Shown here piece by piece: positions 22,794-37,657 of a DNA stretch of 64,000 bases. The stretch's first letter is position 1, and the number at the start of each line of letters is the position of its first letter. The notes under the pieces were generated by a model. It was not told the DNA's origin and did not search any database. It saw only the letters and a list, made by a program, of their open reading frames with translations. Origin of the DNA: JAKFEE01 sp036675815 (GTDB taxonomy: Bacteria; Pseudomonadota; Alphaproteobacteria; Rhodospirillales; Magnetospirillaceae); assembly GCA_036675815.1 (NCBI GenBank), contig JAKFEE010000021.1:310001-374000 (forward strand), read 5' to 3'. The position numbers and the translations under genes were made by a program.

Positions 22794-25136
22794 GTGATCC
22801 TGATGGCGGTGACCGCCATGTTCGTCACCCAGCCGGTGCGTATGGCCACGGTGGCGATCGCCGCCGCCATTGCCGGCGCCTTCCTCGCCATCCTGGCGCG
22901 ACGCCTCGCCGCCCTCGCCGGCAGCGCCGCCAGGGCGGAGGGGCTGGCCGCCATCCTCGACGCCGAGCGCGGTGCGCGTTTGGTGGTGACCGCCGACGGC
23001 CGCGAAATCCACTGCAACCCAAACGCGCACAAAACGCTCGGGCCTGCCGCCGACCCACTGGCGCCCTTCGCCGCGCATGCCGAGGAACGCACGCGCGAAG
23101 CGCTGACACGGCTGCGCGATGCCGCCGCCCACGGCATTGCGCAATTCGCCGAGATCAGCTTCATCACGGCGGACGGCGGGCGCGAGTGGTGGCAGCTGTC
23201 GGTACAGCCGCTCACCAGCCCCCGCGGGGCGATGGTCTGGGCGGCCGAGGATGCCACCGGGCGCCGTGCCATCGAGGAGACGCTGCGTCGCGAGCACGAA
23301 AGCCTGTCGGACTTCCTCGATTTCCTGCCCGTCGGCTGCTATTCGGCCGATCCCGACGGGCGCTTTCGTTACGTCAATCTGCGGCTGGCGGAGTGGGTGG
23401 GGCGCACGCCGGAAGCGTTGATCGGCGAGGATATCCGCGAGGTCTTCGGCGTGGTGCCGAATCCCGAAGAGGACCGCGCCGAAATGCGCCTGCGCGGCAA
23501 AGGCGGCGAGGTCTTCCAGGCCCTGGTCACCCACACCGTCTACGACGATGCCGGCGAGACGCTGACGCGCTCGGTGGTGGTGCGCGACCCGGTGCCGGAA
23601 CTCCTGCTGGAGCATGAGTTGAAAGCCGCCGAGCGCCGCCTGCACTGGCTGTTCGACATCGCGCCGGTGGCCATCGCCCTGACCGACCCCGACGGCTCGA
23701 TCCACGTGTCGAACCGTGCCTTTCAGGAGATGTTGGGGCTCGACGGCGATGCCGGCGGCCAGTTGCTGCTCGGCTTCGTCGCCGAAGTCGATCGCGAGCG
23801 GGCCAATGATCAGTTGTCGCGCGTGCTGATGGGCAGCAGCCCGGGGGCGCGCCTGGATTTGCACCTCCGCGGCCGTCATGAGCTGGTCGCCTCGACCTGG
23901 GTCAGCCCCACCGCCGAGGATGGCGCCGTCACCGGGCTGATGCTGCACTTCATCGACACCACCGATCAGAAGAACCTCGAGATCCAGTTGGCCCAGTCGC
24001 AGAAGATGCAGGCCATGGGCCAGCTGGCGGGCGGCATCGCCCATGATTTCAACAACCTGCTGACGGCGATGATCGGTTTCTGCGACCTGGTGCTGCTGCG
24101 CCATGGCCCCGGCGATGCCTCCTTCGCCGACATCATGCAGATCAAGCAGAACGCCAACCGGGCCGCCAGCCTGGTGCGCCAGCTATTGGCCTTCTCGCGC
24201 CGCCAGGCCATGCTGCCGCAGCCGCTGTCGGTCACCGACGCTCTGGCCGACCTGTCGACGCTGCTGCGCCGCCTGCTGGGCGAGCGCATCGAACTGGAGA
24301 TCGTGCATGGCCGCGACGTCGGCATGGTGCGCGTCGATCCCGGCCAATTCGATCAGGTGGTGATCAATCTTGCCGTCAACGCCCGCGACGCCATGCCGGG
24401 CGGCGGCACCCTCGCCATCCGCACCGACAGCCGCACGATCGCCAACCCGATGCACCGGGGGGCCGAAACGGTGCCGGCCGGCCGCTACACGGCGATCGAG
24501 ATCAGCGACACCGGCATCGGCATCGCGCCGGAAGACCGCTCGCGCATCTTCGAGCCGTTCTTCTCGACCAAGGCGGTCGGCGCCGGCACCGGCCTCGGGC
24601 TGTCGACGGTCTACGGCATCATCCGCCAGAACGAAGGCTTCATTTTCGTCGACTCCGCCCTCGGCCAGGGCACCACCTTCACCATCTATCTGCCGCATTT
24701 CGAGCCGGTGACGCCCGTCGTCGCCGAACCCGGCCCGCCCACCCCGGCCGCCCACGAACTCATCGGCGCCGGCGCCATCCTGCTGGTCGAGGACGAAGAT
24801 GCCGTGCGGCTGTTCGCCGCGCGCGCCCTGCGCAACAAGGGCTATACGGTGCTCGAGGCCACCAACGGCGAGGGTGCCCTCGACGTCTTGAAGACCGACG
24901 AGCATTTCGACCTGTTGATCACCGACGTGGTGATGCCCGGCATGGACGGCGCCACCCTCGCCCGCCTCGTCCGCATGGAGCGGCCGGGGACGCGGATCAT
25001 CCTCATCTCCGGTTACTCCGAAGACGTCGCCTTCGACGGCCTGTCGGACCAGCCCGACGTGCACTTCCTGCCCAAGCCGTTCAGCCTCAAGCAGCTGGCC
25101 CTGGTGGTGAAGAAGGTCTTGGCTGGCGGCGGGTGA
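22794..25136 (+). CDS. cckA: Hybrid histidine kinase CckA (cell-cycle phosphorelay)
   Basis: The roughly 780-residue membrane kinase has two membrane helices near the N-terminus (ILMAVTAMFVTQPV; ATVAIAAAIAGAFLAILA), PAS-type domains (DFLPVGCYSADPDGRFRYVN; FDIAPVAIALTDPDGS), a HisKA domain with phospho-His417 (GGIAHDFNNLLTAMIGF), an HATPase domain (NLAVNARDAMPGGG; GTGLGLSTVYGII) and a receiver with Asp711 (LLITDVVMPGMDG). This order is that of CckA, which feeds ChpT and CtrA to control division and, in many species, motility. The start is uncertain: GTG 22794, ATG 22803 or an upstream TTG (22719, inside flhB). Direct linkage to flhB fits CtrA control of flagellar genes. Confidence 0.9.
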   Translation: MILMAVTAMFVTQPVRMATVAIAAAIAGAFLAILARRLAALAGSAARAEGLAAILDAERGARLVVTADGREIHCNPNAHKTLGPAADPLAPFAAHAEERTREALTRLRDAAAHGIAQFAEISFITADGGREWWQLSVQPLTSPRGAMVWAAEDATGRRAIEETLRREHESLSDFLDFLPVGCYSADPDGRFRYVNLRLAEWVGRTPEALIGEDIREVFGVVPNPEEDRAEMRLRGKGGEVFQALVTHTVYDDAGETLTRSVVVRDPVPELLLEHELKAAERRLHWLFDIAPVAIALTDPDGSIHVSNRAFQEMLGLDGDAGGQLLLGFVAEVDRERANDQLSRVLMGSSPGARLDLHLRGRHELVASTWVSPTAEDGAVTGLMLHFIDTTDQKNLEIQLAQSQKMQAMGQLAGGIAHDFNNLLTAMIGFCDLVLLRHGPGDASFADIMQIKQNANRAASLVRQLLAFSRRQAMLPQPLSVTDALADLSTLLRRLLGERIELEIVHGRDVGMVRVDPGQFDQVVINLAVNARDAMPGGGTLAIRTDSRTIANPMHRGAETVPAGRYTAIEISDTGIGIAPEDRSRIFEPFFSTKAVGAGTGLGLSTVYGIIRQNEGFIFVDSALGQGTTFTIYLPHFEPVTPVVAEPGPPTPAAHELIGAGAILLVEDEDAVRLFAARALRNKGYTVLEATNGEGALDVLKTDEHFDLLITDVVMPGMDGATLARLVRMERPGTRIILISGYSEDVAFDGLSDQPDVHFLPKPFSLKQLALVVKKVLAGGG

Positions 25137-25162
25137 AACGGCCGTTCCTCGCGCCGCAGATG

Positions 25163-25177
25163 GAACATATGAAGAAC
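25163..25177 (+). promoter_or_regulatory. SOS (LexA) box upstream of recA
   Basis: GAAC-ATATGAA-GAAC is a direct repeat of GAAC spaced by 7 nt, that is GTTC-N7-GTTC on the other strand, the alphaproteobacterial LexA recognition sequence. It lies 86 nt before the recA ATG and just upstream of the predicted -35 element, as expected for DNA-damage induction. Confidence 0.75.
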
Positions 25178-25184
25178 GCCCGGC

Positions 25185-25218
25185 TTGCGTCACAGAACAA
25201 ATCATGTACTGTTCTGTG
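25185..25218 (+). promoter_or_regulatory. recA promoter region with a 9-bp inverted repeat
   Basis: TTGCGT (25185-25190) and TACTGT (25207-25212), 16 nt apart, are plausible -35 and -10 boxes. The same stretch contains a perfect inverted repeat, CACAGAACA (25191-25199) and TGTTCTGTG (25210-25218), with a 10-nt spacer. It covers the spacer and -10 region and could be a second operator. Confidence 0.5.
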
Positions 25219-25262
25219 ATTGCAACGGTTCTCCATCCTGTGGAATAAGAAGGACGGCCACA

Positions 25263-26336
<1,074 letters not shown>

Positions 26337-26338
26337 GG

Positions 26339-26401
26339 GCGGAGCCGGAGCTCCGCGCTCCCACGGATATGGCTTTATGGAGCGCGGAGCTCCAGCTCCG
26401 C
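26339..26401. repeat. Inverted pair of GGAG-headed REP units, left flank of the RAYT gene
   Basis: The reverse unit 26339-26361 (GCGGAGCC-GG-AGCTCCGC, then GCTCC) and the forward unit 26379-26401 (GGAGC, then GCGGAGCT-CC-AGCTCCGC) are separated by 17 nt. The pair starts 2 nt after the recA stop and ends 17 nt before the RAYT start. The GGAG head plus imperfect palindrome is the known layout of REP elements recognised by TnpA-REP proteins. Confidence 0.9.
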
Positions 26402-26418
26402 AATTCGGGGAGCAGGCC

Positions 26419-27066
26419 ATGCACCGCGGCTGGCACCACCGAGGCTATCTGCCGCATCTCGACGCGCCGGATGTCGTGCAGGCGGTGACGTTCCGCCTCG
26501 CCGACGGCCTACCGACTGAGGTCGTACTGCGGTTGAAGGCGCAGTGGCGGGACGATGCCGCTGTCCTGCGCCGCCTCGTTGCCCATCAGCTCGATGCCGG
26601 TCACGGCCGCTGCGTCCTCGCCAACCTAGAGGCCATGCGTATCGTGCGCGCTGCACTCCTGCATGGCCATCAGCGCGACTACCGCCTCCTCACCTGGGTG
26701 GTCATACCCAACCACGTCCATGTCGTCGTCGCACTCCGCGATCACAGCCTCGTCCGCATCGTCCAGAGCTGGAAGAGCTACACGGCCGGCCGCATCAACA
26801 GCCGCTTCGACACCTCTGGACGCCTGTGGCAGCCTGACTATTACGACCGCCGGATCCGCGACGACGCGCATCTCGCCGCCGTCGACGCCTATGTCCATGG
26901 CAACCCGGTGAAGGCGGGCCTCGTCGCCCGCGCCGAGGATTGGCCGTTCTCGAGCGCGAGAAATGCGGAGCTGGAGCTCCGCGCTCCAGGAAGTCCTCAA
27001 CGGAGCGCGGAGCTCCAGCTCCGCAATCCAGCGCCCTCCCTGGACACCATTGGCCGCGCGCGCTAA
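26419..27066 (+). CDS. REP-associated tyrosine transposase (RAYT, Y1/HUH family)
   Basis: The 215-residue protein belongs to the Y1 transposase family (IS200-like TnpA-REP). Visible features are the N-terminal AVTFRLADGLP, the HUH motif in WVVIPNHVHVVVAL (His99, His101), the catalytic tyrosine in QSWKSYTAGRIN (Tyr121), and RLWQPDYYDRRIRDDAHLAAVDAYVHGNPVKAGLV. RAYTs cut and rejoin single-stranded DNA at REP hairpins and are thought to spread them; they act as single-copy, domesticated genes. Start ATG 26419 has GGGGAG 6 nt upstream. The natural end is probably near SSARN; the frame then runs on through the right-hand REP pair and translates it (AELELRAP, SAELQLRN) up to the stop at 27064. Confidence 0.92.
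   Translation: MHRGWHHRGYLPHLDAPDVVQAVTFRLADGLPTEVVLRLKAQWRDDAAVLRRLVAHQLDAGHGRCVLANLEAMRIVRAALLHGHQRDYRLLTWVVIPNHVHVVVALRDHSLVRIVQSWKSYTAGRINSRFDTSGRLWQPDYYDRRIRDDAHLAAVDAYVHGNPVKAGLVARAEDWPFSSARNAELELRAPGSPQRSAELQLRNPAPSLDTIGRAR
26965..27024. repeat. Inverted pair of GGAG-headed REP units, right flank of the RAYT gene
   Basis: Reverse unit 26965-26987 and forward unit 27002-27024 are separated by 14 nt, in the same arrangement as the left flank. They lie inside the 3' end of the RAYT reading frame, so they are both repeat and coding sequence. Both units keep the GGAG head. Confidence 0.9.
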
Positions 27067-27137
27067 ATAATCCCCCTTGCTCGAGAACCGGCCCGCCGGG
27101 GCTTGGGCGTCATCGCCGGGATGCCCAGGTTATCGCC

Positions 27138-29792
27138 ATGCAAACTGCCAACCAGATCCGCGCCACCTTCCTCGACTTCTTCGCCAGGAACGGCCACGCC
27201 GTCGTCGAGTCGAGCCCGCTGGTGCCGCGCAACGATCCGACGTTGATGTTCACCAACGCCGGCATGGTGCAGTTCAAGAACGTCTTCACCGGCGCCGAGA
27301 AACGCGACTACGTGCGCGCCGCCTCGTCGCAGAAATGCGTACGCGCCGGCGGCAAGCACAATGACCTCGACAATGTCGGCTATACCGCGCGCCATCACAC
27401 CTTCTTCGAGATGCTGGGCAATTTCTCGTTCGGCGACTACTTCAAGGAAGGCGCCATCGAGCTGGCCTGGAACCTGATCACCAAGGAATACGGCCTGGCC
27501 AAAGACCGGCTGCTGGTCACGGTCTATTCCGAGGACGACGAAGCCCACGCCCTGTGGAAGAAGATCGCCGGCCTCGGCGACGACCGCATCATCCGCATCG
27601 CCACCTCCGACAATTTCTGGGCGATGGGCGACACCGGCCCGTGCGGCCCCTGTTCCGAGATCTTCTACGACCACGGCGAGCATATTGCCGGCGGCCCGCC
27701 CGGCTCGCCCGACCAGGATGGCGACCGTTTCATCGAGATCTGGAATCTCGTGTTCATGCAGTACGAGCAGGTGGACAAGGACAACCGCCTCGATCTGCCG
27801 CGCCCGTCGATCGACACCGGCATGGGCCTCGAACGCCTTGCCGCCGTGCTGCAGGGCAAGCACGACAACTACGACGTCGACATGCTGCGCGCCCTGATCA
27901 CGGCCTCGGCCGAGGCCTCCAAGCAGGAGGCCGATGGCGCCCATCGCGTCTCGCACCGCGTCATCGCCGACCATCTGCGCTCGAGCTCGTTTCTCATCGC
28001 CGACGGCGTGCTGCCGTCGAACGAGGGCCGCGGCTACGTCCTGCGCCGCATCATGCGCCGCGCCATGCGCCACGCCCAGTTGATGGGCTGCCAGGAGCCG
28101 CTGATGTGGAAGCTGGTGCCGGCGCTGGTCAAGCAGATGGGCGAGGCCTATCCCGAGCTGGTGCGCGCCCAGCCGCTGATCGCCGAGACGCTGAAGCTCG
28201 AGGAAACCCGCTTCAAGCAGACGCTCGACCGCGGCCTCAAGTTGCTCGACGAGGAGACCGCCACCCTGCCGGCTGGCGGCACGCTGTCGGGCGAGGTCGC
28301 CTTCCGCCTTTACGACACTTTCGGCTTCCCGCTCGATCTCACCCAGGACGCGCTGCGCGGCAAGGGCCTCTCCGTCGACGTCGCCGGGTTCAACACCGCC
28401 ATGGAGCGCCAGCGCGCCGAGGCGCGCAAGGCCTGGGCCGGCTCGGGCGAGGCCGCCACCGAGGCGCTGTGGTTCGACCTGCGCGATCGCCTCGGCGCCA
28501 CCGAGTTCCTCGGCTATGACGCCGACGCGGCGGAGGCCAAGGTCCTCGCCATCATCGCCGGCGGCAAGGAAGTGGCCGAGGCCAAGGATGGCGCGGAGGT
28601 GGCGATCATCACCAACCAGACGCCGTTCTACGGCGAGTCCGGCGGCCAGATGGGCGACAGCGGTATCATCGCGGTCGCCGGCAAGGGTCGTGTGGCGGTG
28701 AGCGACACCCAGCGCAAGCTGGGCGCCCTGTTCGTCCACTACGGCAAGGTCGAAGGCACCATCGCGGTGGGCGACGACGCCCATCTGGCGGTCGATGTCG
28801 CACAACGCGACGCCACCCGCGGCCACCATTCGGCCACGCACCTGCTGCACGCCGCCCTGCGCAAGTTCCTCGGCCCGCATGTGACGCAGAAAGGCTCGCT
28901 GGTGTCGCACGAGCGCCTGCGCTTCGACTTCAGCCATCCCAAGGGGCTGACGCCCGAGGACCTGCGCCAGGTCGAGGACGAGGTCAACCGGCAGGTCCGC
29001 CGCAACCGCAGCGTCGGCACCAAGCTGATGACGCCCGAGGCGGCGATCGAGGCCGGAGCCATGGCGCTGTTCGGCGAGAAATACGGCGAGGAGGTGCGCG
29101 TCGTCTCCATGGGCGGCGACGACGCCGGCCAGCACTTCTCGGTCGAGCTGTGCGGCGGCACTCATGTGCGGCGCACCGGCGACATCGGCCTGTTCAAGAT
29201 CGTCGGCGAAAGCGCCGTCGCCGCCGGCGTCCGCCGCATCGAGGCCCTGACCGGCGCCGCCGCGGAGGCTTGGGTGCGCGCCCAGGAGGAAACCCTGGCG
29301 CGGGTGGCCGAGACGCTGAAGGCCAGCCCGGCCGAGGTCGCCGGGCGCATCGTCAACCTGCTCGACGAGCGCAAGCGGCTGGAGCGCGAATTGGCGGACG
29401 TGCGCCGCCAAATGGCCACCGGCGGCGGCGCCGCCACCGCCAACAAGACCGTCGCCGGCGTCACCTTCGCCGGGCGCCTGTTGGAGAATGTCCCGGCCAA
29501 GGACCTCAAGGGCATGGCCGACGACATCAAGAAACAGATCGGCTCGGGCGTGGTCGCCCTGGTGTCGACCGAGGGCGGCAAGGCGTCGCTGGTCGTCGCC
29601 GTGACCGAGGACGTCAGCGGCCGCGTCAACGCCGTCGACCTGGTGCGCGCCGGCTCCGAGGCGGTGGGTGGCAAGGGCGGCGGCGGACGCCCCGACATGG
29701 CCCAGGCCGGCGGCCCCGACGCCGAGCGCGCCCCCGAGGCCCTGGCCGCCATCGAGGCCGCCATCGCCAAGCTGGCCGCGGCGGCCGAGTAG
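27138..29792 (+). CDS. alaS: Alanyl-tRNA synthetase
   Basis: The 884-residue protein has the full class II AlaRS layout: catalytic domain (NDPTLMFTNAGMVQFKNVFTG, RHHTFFEMLGNFSFGDYFK, TGMGLERLAAVLQG), the editing domain with zinc ligands HSATHLLHAALR and CGGTHVRRTGDIGLFKI, and a C-terminal C-Ala domain ending in GGGRPDMAQAGGPD. It charges tRNA-Ala by recognising the G3-U70 pair present in the tRNA gene at 13.8 kb. Linkage to recA is conserved in many proteobacteria; here a RAYT gene has inserted between the two. Confidence 0.98.
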   Translation: MQTANQIRATFLDFFARNGHAVVESSPLVPRNDPTLMFTNAGMVQFKNVFTGAEKRDYVRAASSQKCVRAGGKHNDLDNVGYTARHHTFFEMLGNFSFGDYFKEGAIELAWNLITKEYGLAKDRLLVTVYSEDDEAHALWKKIAGLGDDRIIRIATSDNFWAMGDTGPCGPCSEIFYDHGEHIAGGPPGSPDQDGDRFIEIWNLVFMQYEQVDKDNRLDLPRPSIDTGMGLERLAAVLQGKHDNYDVDMLRALITASAEASKQEADGAHRVSHRVIADHLRSSSFLIADGVLPSNEGRGYVLRRIMRRAMRHAQLMGCQEPLMWKLVPALVKQMGEAYPELVRAQPLIAETLKLEETRFKQTLDRGLKLLDEETATLPAGGTLSGEVAFRLYDTFGFPLDLTQDALRGKGLSVDVAGFNTAMERQRAEARKAWAGSGEAATEALWFDLRDRLGATEFLGYDADAAEAKVLAIIAGGKEVAEAKDGAEVAIITNQTPFYGESGGQMGDSGIIAVAGKGRVAVSDTQRKLGALFVHYGKVEGTIAVGDDAHLAVDVAQRDATRGHHSATHLLHAALRKFLGPHVTQKGSLVSHERLRFDFSHPKGLTPEDLRQVEDEVNRQVRRNRSVGTKLMTPEAAIEAGAMALFGEKYGEEVRVVSMGGDDAGQHFSVELCGGTHVRRTGDIGLFKIVGESAVAAGVRRIEALTGAAAEAWVRAQEETLARVAETLKASPAEVAGRIVNLLDERKRLERELADVRRQMATGGGAATANKTVAGVTFAGRLLENVPAKDLKGMADDIKKQIGSGVVALVSTEGGKASLVVAVTEDVSGRVNAVDLVRAGSEAVGGKGGGGRPDMAQAGGPDAERAPEALAAIEAAIAKLAAAAE

Positions 29793-29796
29793 TTGT

Positions 29797-29814
29797 GCGG
29801 AGCTGGAGCTCCGC
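29797..29814. repeat. Single REP stem lacking the GGAG head
   Basis: GCGGAGCT-GG-AGCTCCGC, the palindromic core of the REP family, lies 4 nt after the alaS stop and 11 nt before the IS630-type left end. The expected CTCC of the reverse orientation does not follow directly (ATTAT instead), so this copy is headless or has been altered. Confidence 0.8.
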
Positions 29815-29903
29815 ATTATCTCCTAGAGCGGTTCCGGGATAGGATGAGTCGAAAGCGGGCCGAAAGCTGATTCAAGCTGAGTGCTGGGATCAGGAGGCCA
29901 GCA

Positions 29904-29981
29904 CTGGCGCGGCCGTATTCAGAGAACTTTCGGGAACGGATTGTTTGGGCGGTGGGATCGGGCAAGTCCCGCAATGCCGTC
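29904..29981 (+). pseudogene. IS630-type transposase, N-terminal fragment
   Basis: The frame reads LARPYSENFRERIVWAVGSG followed by KSRNAV, typical of the N-terminal HTH of IS630-family transposases, whose start is usually M-A-R-P-Y-S. Here the first codon is CTG instead of ATG, behind an AGGAGG-like ribosome-binding site (29892-29897). Similarity ends at about 29981, where the 3' end of the DUF3644 gene begins. Confidence 0.6.
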
Positions 29982-29991
29982 CTGCTGTGTA

Positions 29992-31194
29992 TCAGCGGGC
30001 CTGCACCGGGGTATATTTCTCGCCCTTCTCCTGGCAATGGGCTCGGACACGAGCCAGCCAGGAATTATGCCATACCCACGTGCCCTGGTAATCGCCGGGG
30101 CGTCCAAAGCCTGCCGCGGGCCCCTTTGCCTTCAGGGCTTTCCACAGCTTGGTATGATGGTGCTGGTTAAAGCGGGGGAAGCCTTCCGCTCTCATCATAT
30201 CGACAATCTGCCCCGAGGTGTACCGGGGCTTGTCCACCTCTTTGAGCAGCACCCTGTTGATTTCTACCGCCTCCTTGGAGCCCGGCCGGACGAACTCGAT
30301 GGCGAGGTCGGCGGCAGAGGCGCGCCCAGCCATCTTCGGGACGAAGGCGACTCGGTATGCGAAACAGGGATCAGCAATCTGCTTGGGCGTCAGGCCGTGG
30401 TGCAGGGCCTCCATCATTGTCTCGATGTGTGGAGGCAGGGCAGATGCCTTCTTGAGTGCCGCTCGCTGGTCGGAGCTGAAGGTGACGAACTGAAGCGCTA
30501 TCGGGAGCCGCCGTTCGAGACCGTATGGTGAACCGAAAAGCTGCTTGATGGCGTCGTTGAAGTTAATGCAGCACGCCTGGAGCTTTGCGCTCACCGCATC
30601 GTCTATTCGGCTGGTGGAGCGGTGTTCTATCTCGTGACGAAGCTCCAGGAGAAAATCGAGATTCGTGACTGCTCCGGCCGGAAGCGGGCAGCGAGCGTGA
30701 CGAAGGCACTTCCCCAGTTCCCAGTACATGTCCTGGCCGTGCTTAGTCTGCTTCACGGTTCCGTCCGGGTTCGTGTACCTGTAGTCGATACGCTCGCGGC
30801 GGAACCATGCATGCAGGAGGTAAGTCCAGGCGATGATGCTGGTGACGATGAACAACTCGGCGCGGAAGGTCAGGCCTGCGCCATTGAAGATGTGGACCGC
30901 AGCAATCATCGCCTCCCGCGCTTTGATGAGCAATTCGTCGCCGCGAAGGCTGAGGCCGGTCTGCGGGTCCACGTCAGGCCAATTTGCGAGGAAATCCTCC
31001 AGCTGCTCTTGTGTGGCGGGCTTTACCGCGGCGTGCTTCTTGCCGGTCCGAATCTCCGCAATCACTCTGTGGTTCACGGACCTTGTGGGGCGGGTGAAAT
31101 ACGCAAGGATGTTTTGGTCATTGCCGCCTTGCGCCAGCATCGCTTTGACCAAAGCTATTTCCCATCTCTGAAGAGGCGTGCCGAGCCGAGCCAT
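29992..31194 (-). CDS. DUF3644 domain protein (possible HEPN-type defence protein)
   Basis: The 400-residue protein has a short N-terminal HTH-like region (ILAYFTRPTRSVNHRVIAEI). An all-helical central domain of DUF3644 type follows (LLIKAREAMIAAVHIFNGAG) with an R-x4-H motif at Arg186-His191 in LELRHEIEHR, and a C-terminal domain contains PRYTSGQIVDMMRAEGFPRFNQHHHTKLWK. R-x4-H is the catalytic signature of HEPN ribonucleases; many stand-alone DUF3644 proteins occur in genomic islands, so a role in phage or stress defence is plausible but unproven. An in-frame TTG (31233) would add 13 residues. It is AT-richer than its neighbours and sits inside an IS630 shell, both signs of transfer. Confidence 0.75.
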   Translation of the reverse strand: MARLGTPLQRWEIALVKAMLAQGGNDQNILAYFTRPTRSVNHRVIAEIRTGKKHAAVKPATQEQLEDFLANWPDVDPQTGLSLRGDELLIKAREAMIAAVHIFNGAGLTFRAELFIVTSIIAWTYLLHAWFRRERIDYRYTNPDGTVKQTKHGQDMYWELGKCLRHARCPLPAGAVTNLDFLLELRHEIEHRSTSRIDDAVSAKLQACCINFNDAIKQLFGSPYGLERRLPIALQFVTFSSDQRAALKKASALPPHIETMMEALHHGLTPKQIADPCFAYRVAFVPKMAGRASAADLAIEFVRPGSKEAVEINRVLLKEVDKPRYTSGQIVDMMRAEGFPRFNQHHHTKLWKALKAKGPAAGFGRPGDYQGTWVWHNSWLARVRAHCQEKGEKYTPVQAR

Positions 31195-31344
31195 GGCCGT
31201 GTCCGCGCAAGTTGCTAGTCTGTTGTACTGCAACCTTGCAAAGGTGCCGAGTACGTAATTAACTTGCAGAGCGTGCGGTTCTTCCCCGGCAAGTCAGTCG
31301 GCGGGCGCCTCGGCCATCGACCTGCTCCCCTTCTTTCTGCCGGT

Positions 31345-31443
31345 CAGAAGTGGAGCCTCATCATTGCCATCGGCGTCGCCCTGGATGACTTCTCTGAGCT
31401 CGAATGCGCCAACCACTTCAGAAATGCAGGCTATTCCCCCTAA
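31345..31443 (+). pseudogene. IS630-type transposase, C-terminal fragment
   Basis: The frame ends ALDDFSELECANHFRNAGYSP, the characteristic C-terminus of IS630-family transposases (E-C-x-N-x-F-x-x-A-G-Y), 13 nt before the right end. Recognisable similarity starts near 31345; sequence from 31235 to there is not clearly assigned and may be upstream DNA of the DUF3644 gene. Confidence 0.55.
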
Positions 31444-31455
31444 TCCGAAACCGCT

Positions 31456-32871
<1,416 letters not shown>

Positions 32872-32873
32872 GT

Positions 32874-37502
<4,629 letters not shown>

Positions 37503-37657
37503 TGTTCGTACCGCACCGCCTTGCTCCTCGGGAGACCCCCTCCCGCAAAAGGGAGTCTTGGATAACAAGGATGTGCGGCGGTTGCCAAACAATTTCCGTA
37601 GGAATACGGACGCGCCCTACCCGCTCGCCGGATTGGCCGGCCTAGAGACTGGGCCGG

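Noticed and set aside
26339..27024. CRISPR array
   Set aside because: The repeated units are palindromic, in inverted pairs and far apart, with unequal spacers; there is no regular direct-repeat array and no cas gene.
27025..27137. T-box or tRNA-like leader before alaS
   Set aside because: No specifier hairpin, antiterminator bulge or terminator is visible, and T-boxes are rare in proteobacteria.
27063..29816. 917-codon minus-strand frame opposite alaS
   Set aside because: Shadow of alaS, with no recognisable motif and biased composition (Gly, Ala, His, Gln).
29881..30531. 216-codon plus-strand frame across the IS630 left end and the DUF3644 gene
   Set aside because: It is out of the transposase frame and antisense to DUF3644; it has no similarity to either family.
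37540..37640. Sigma-54 promoter upstream of gltB (TGGCAACCGCCGCA)
   Set aside because: The GG and GC elements are 8 nt apart instead of the required 10, so it does not fit the -24/-12 spacing.
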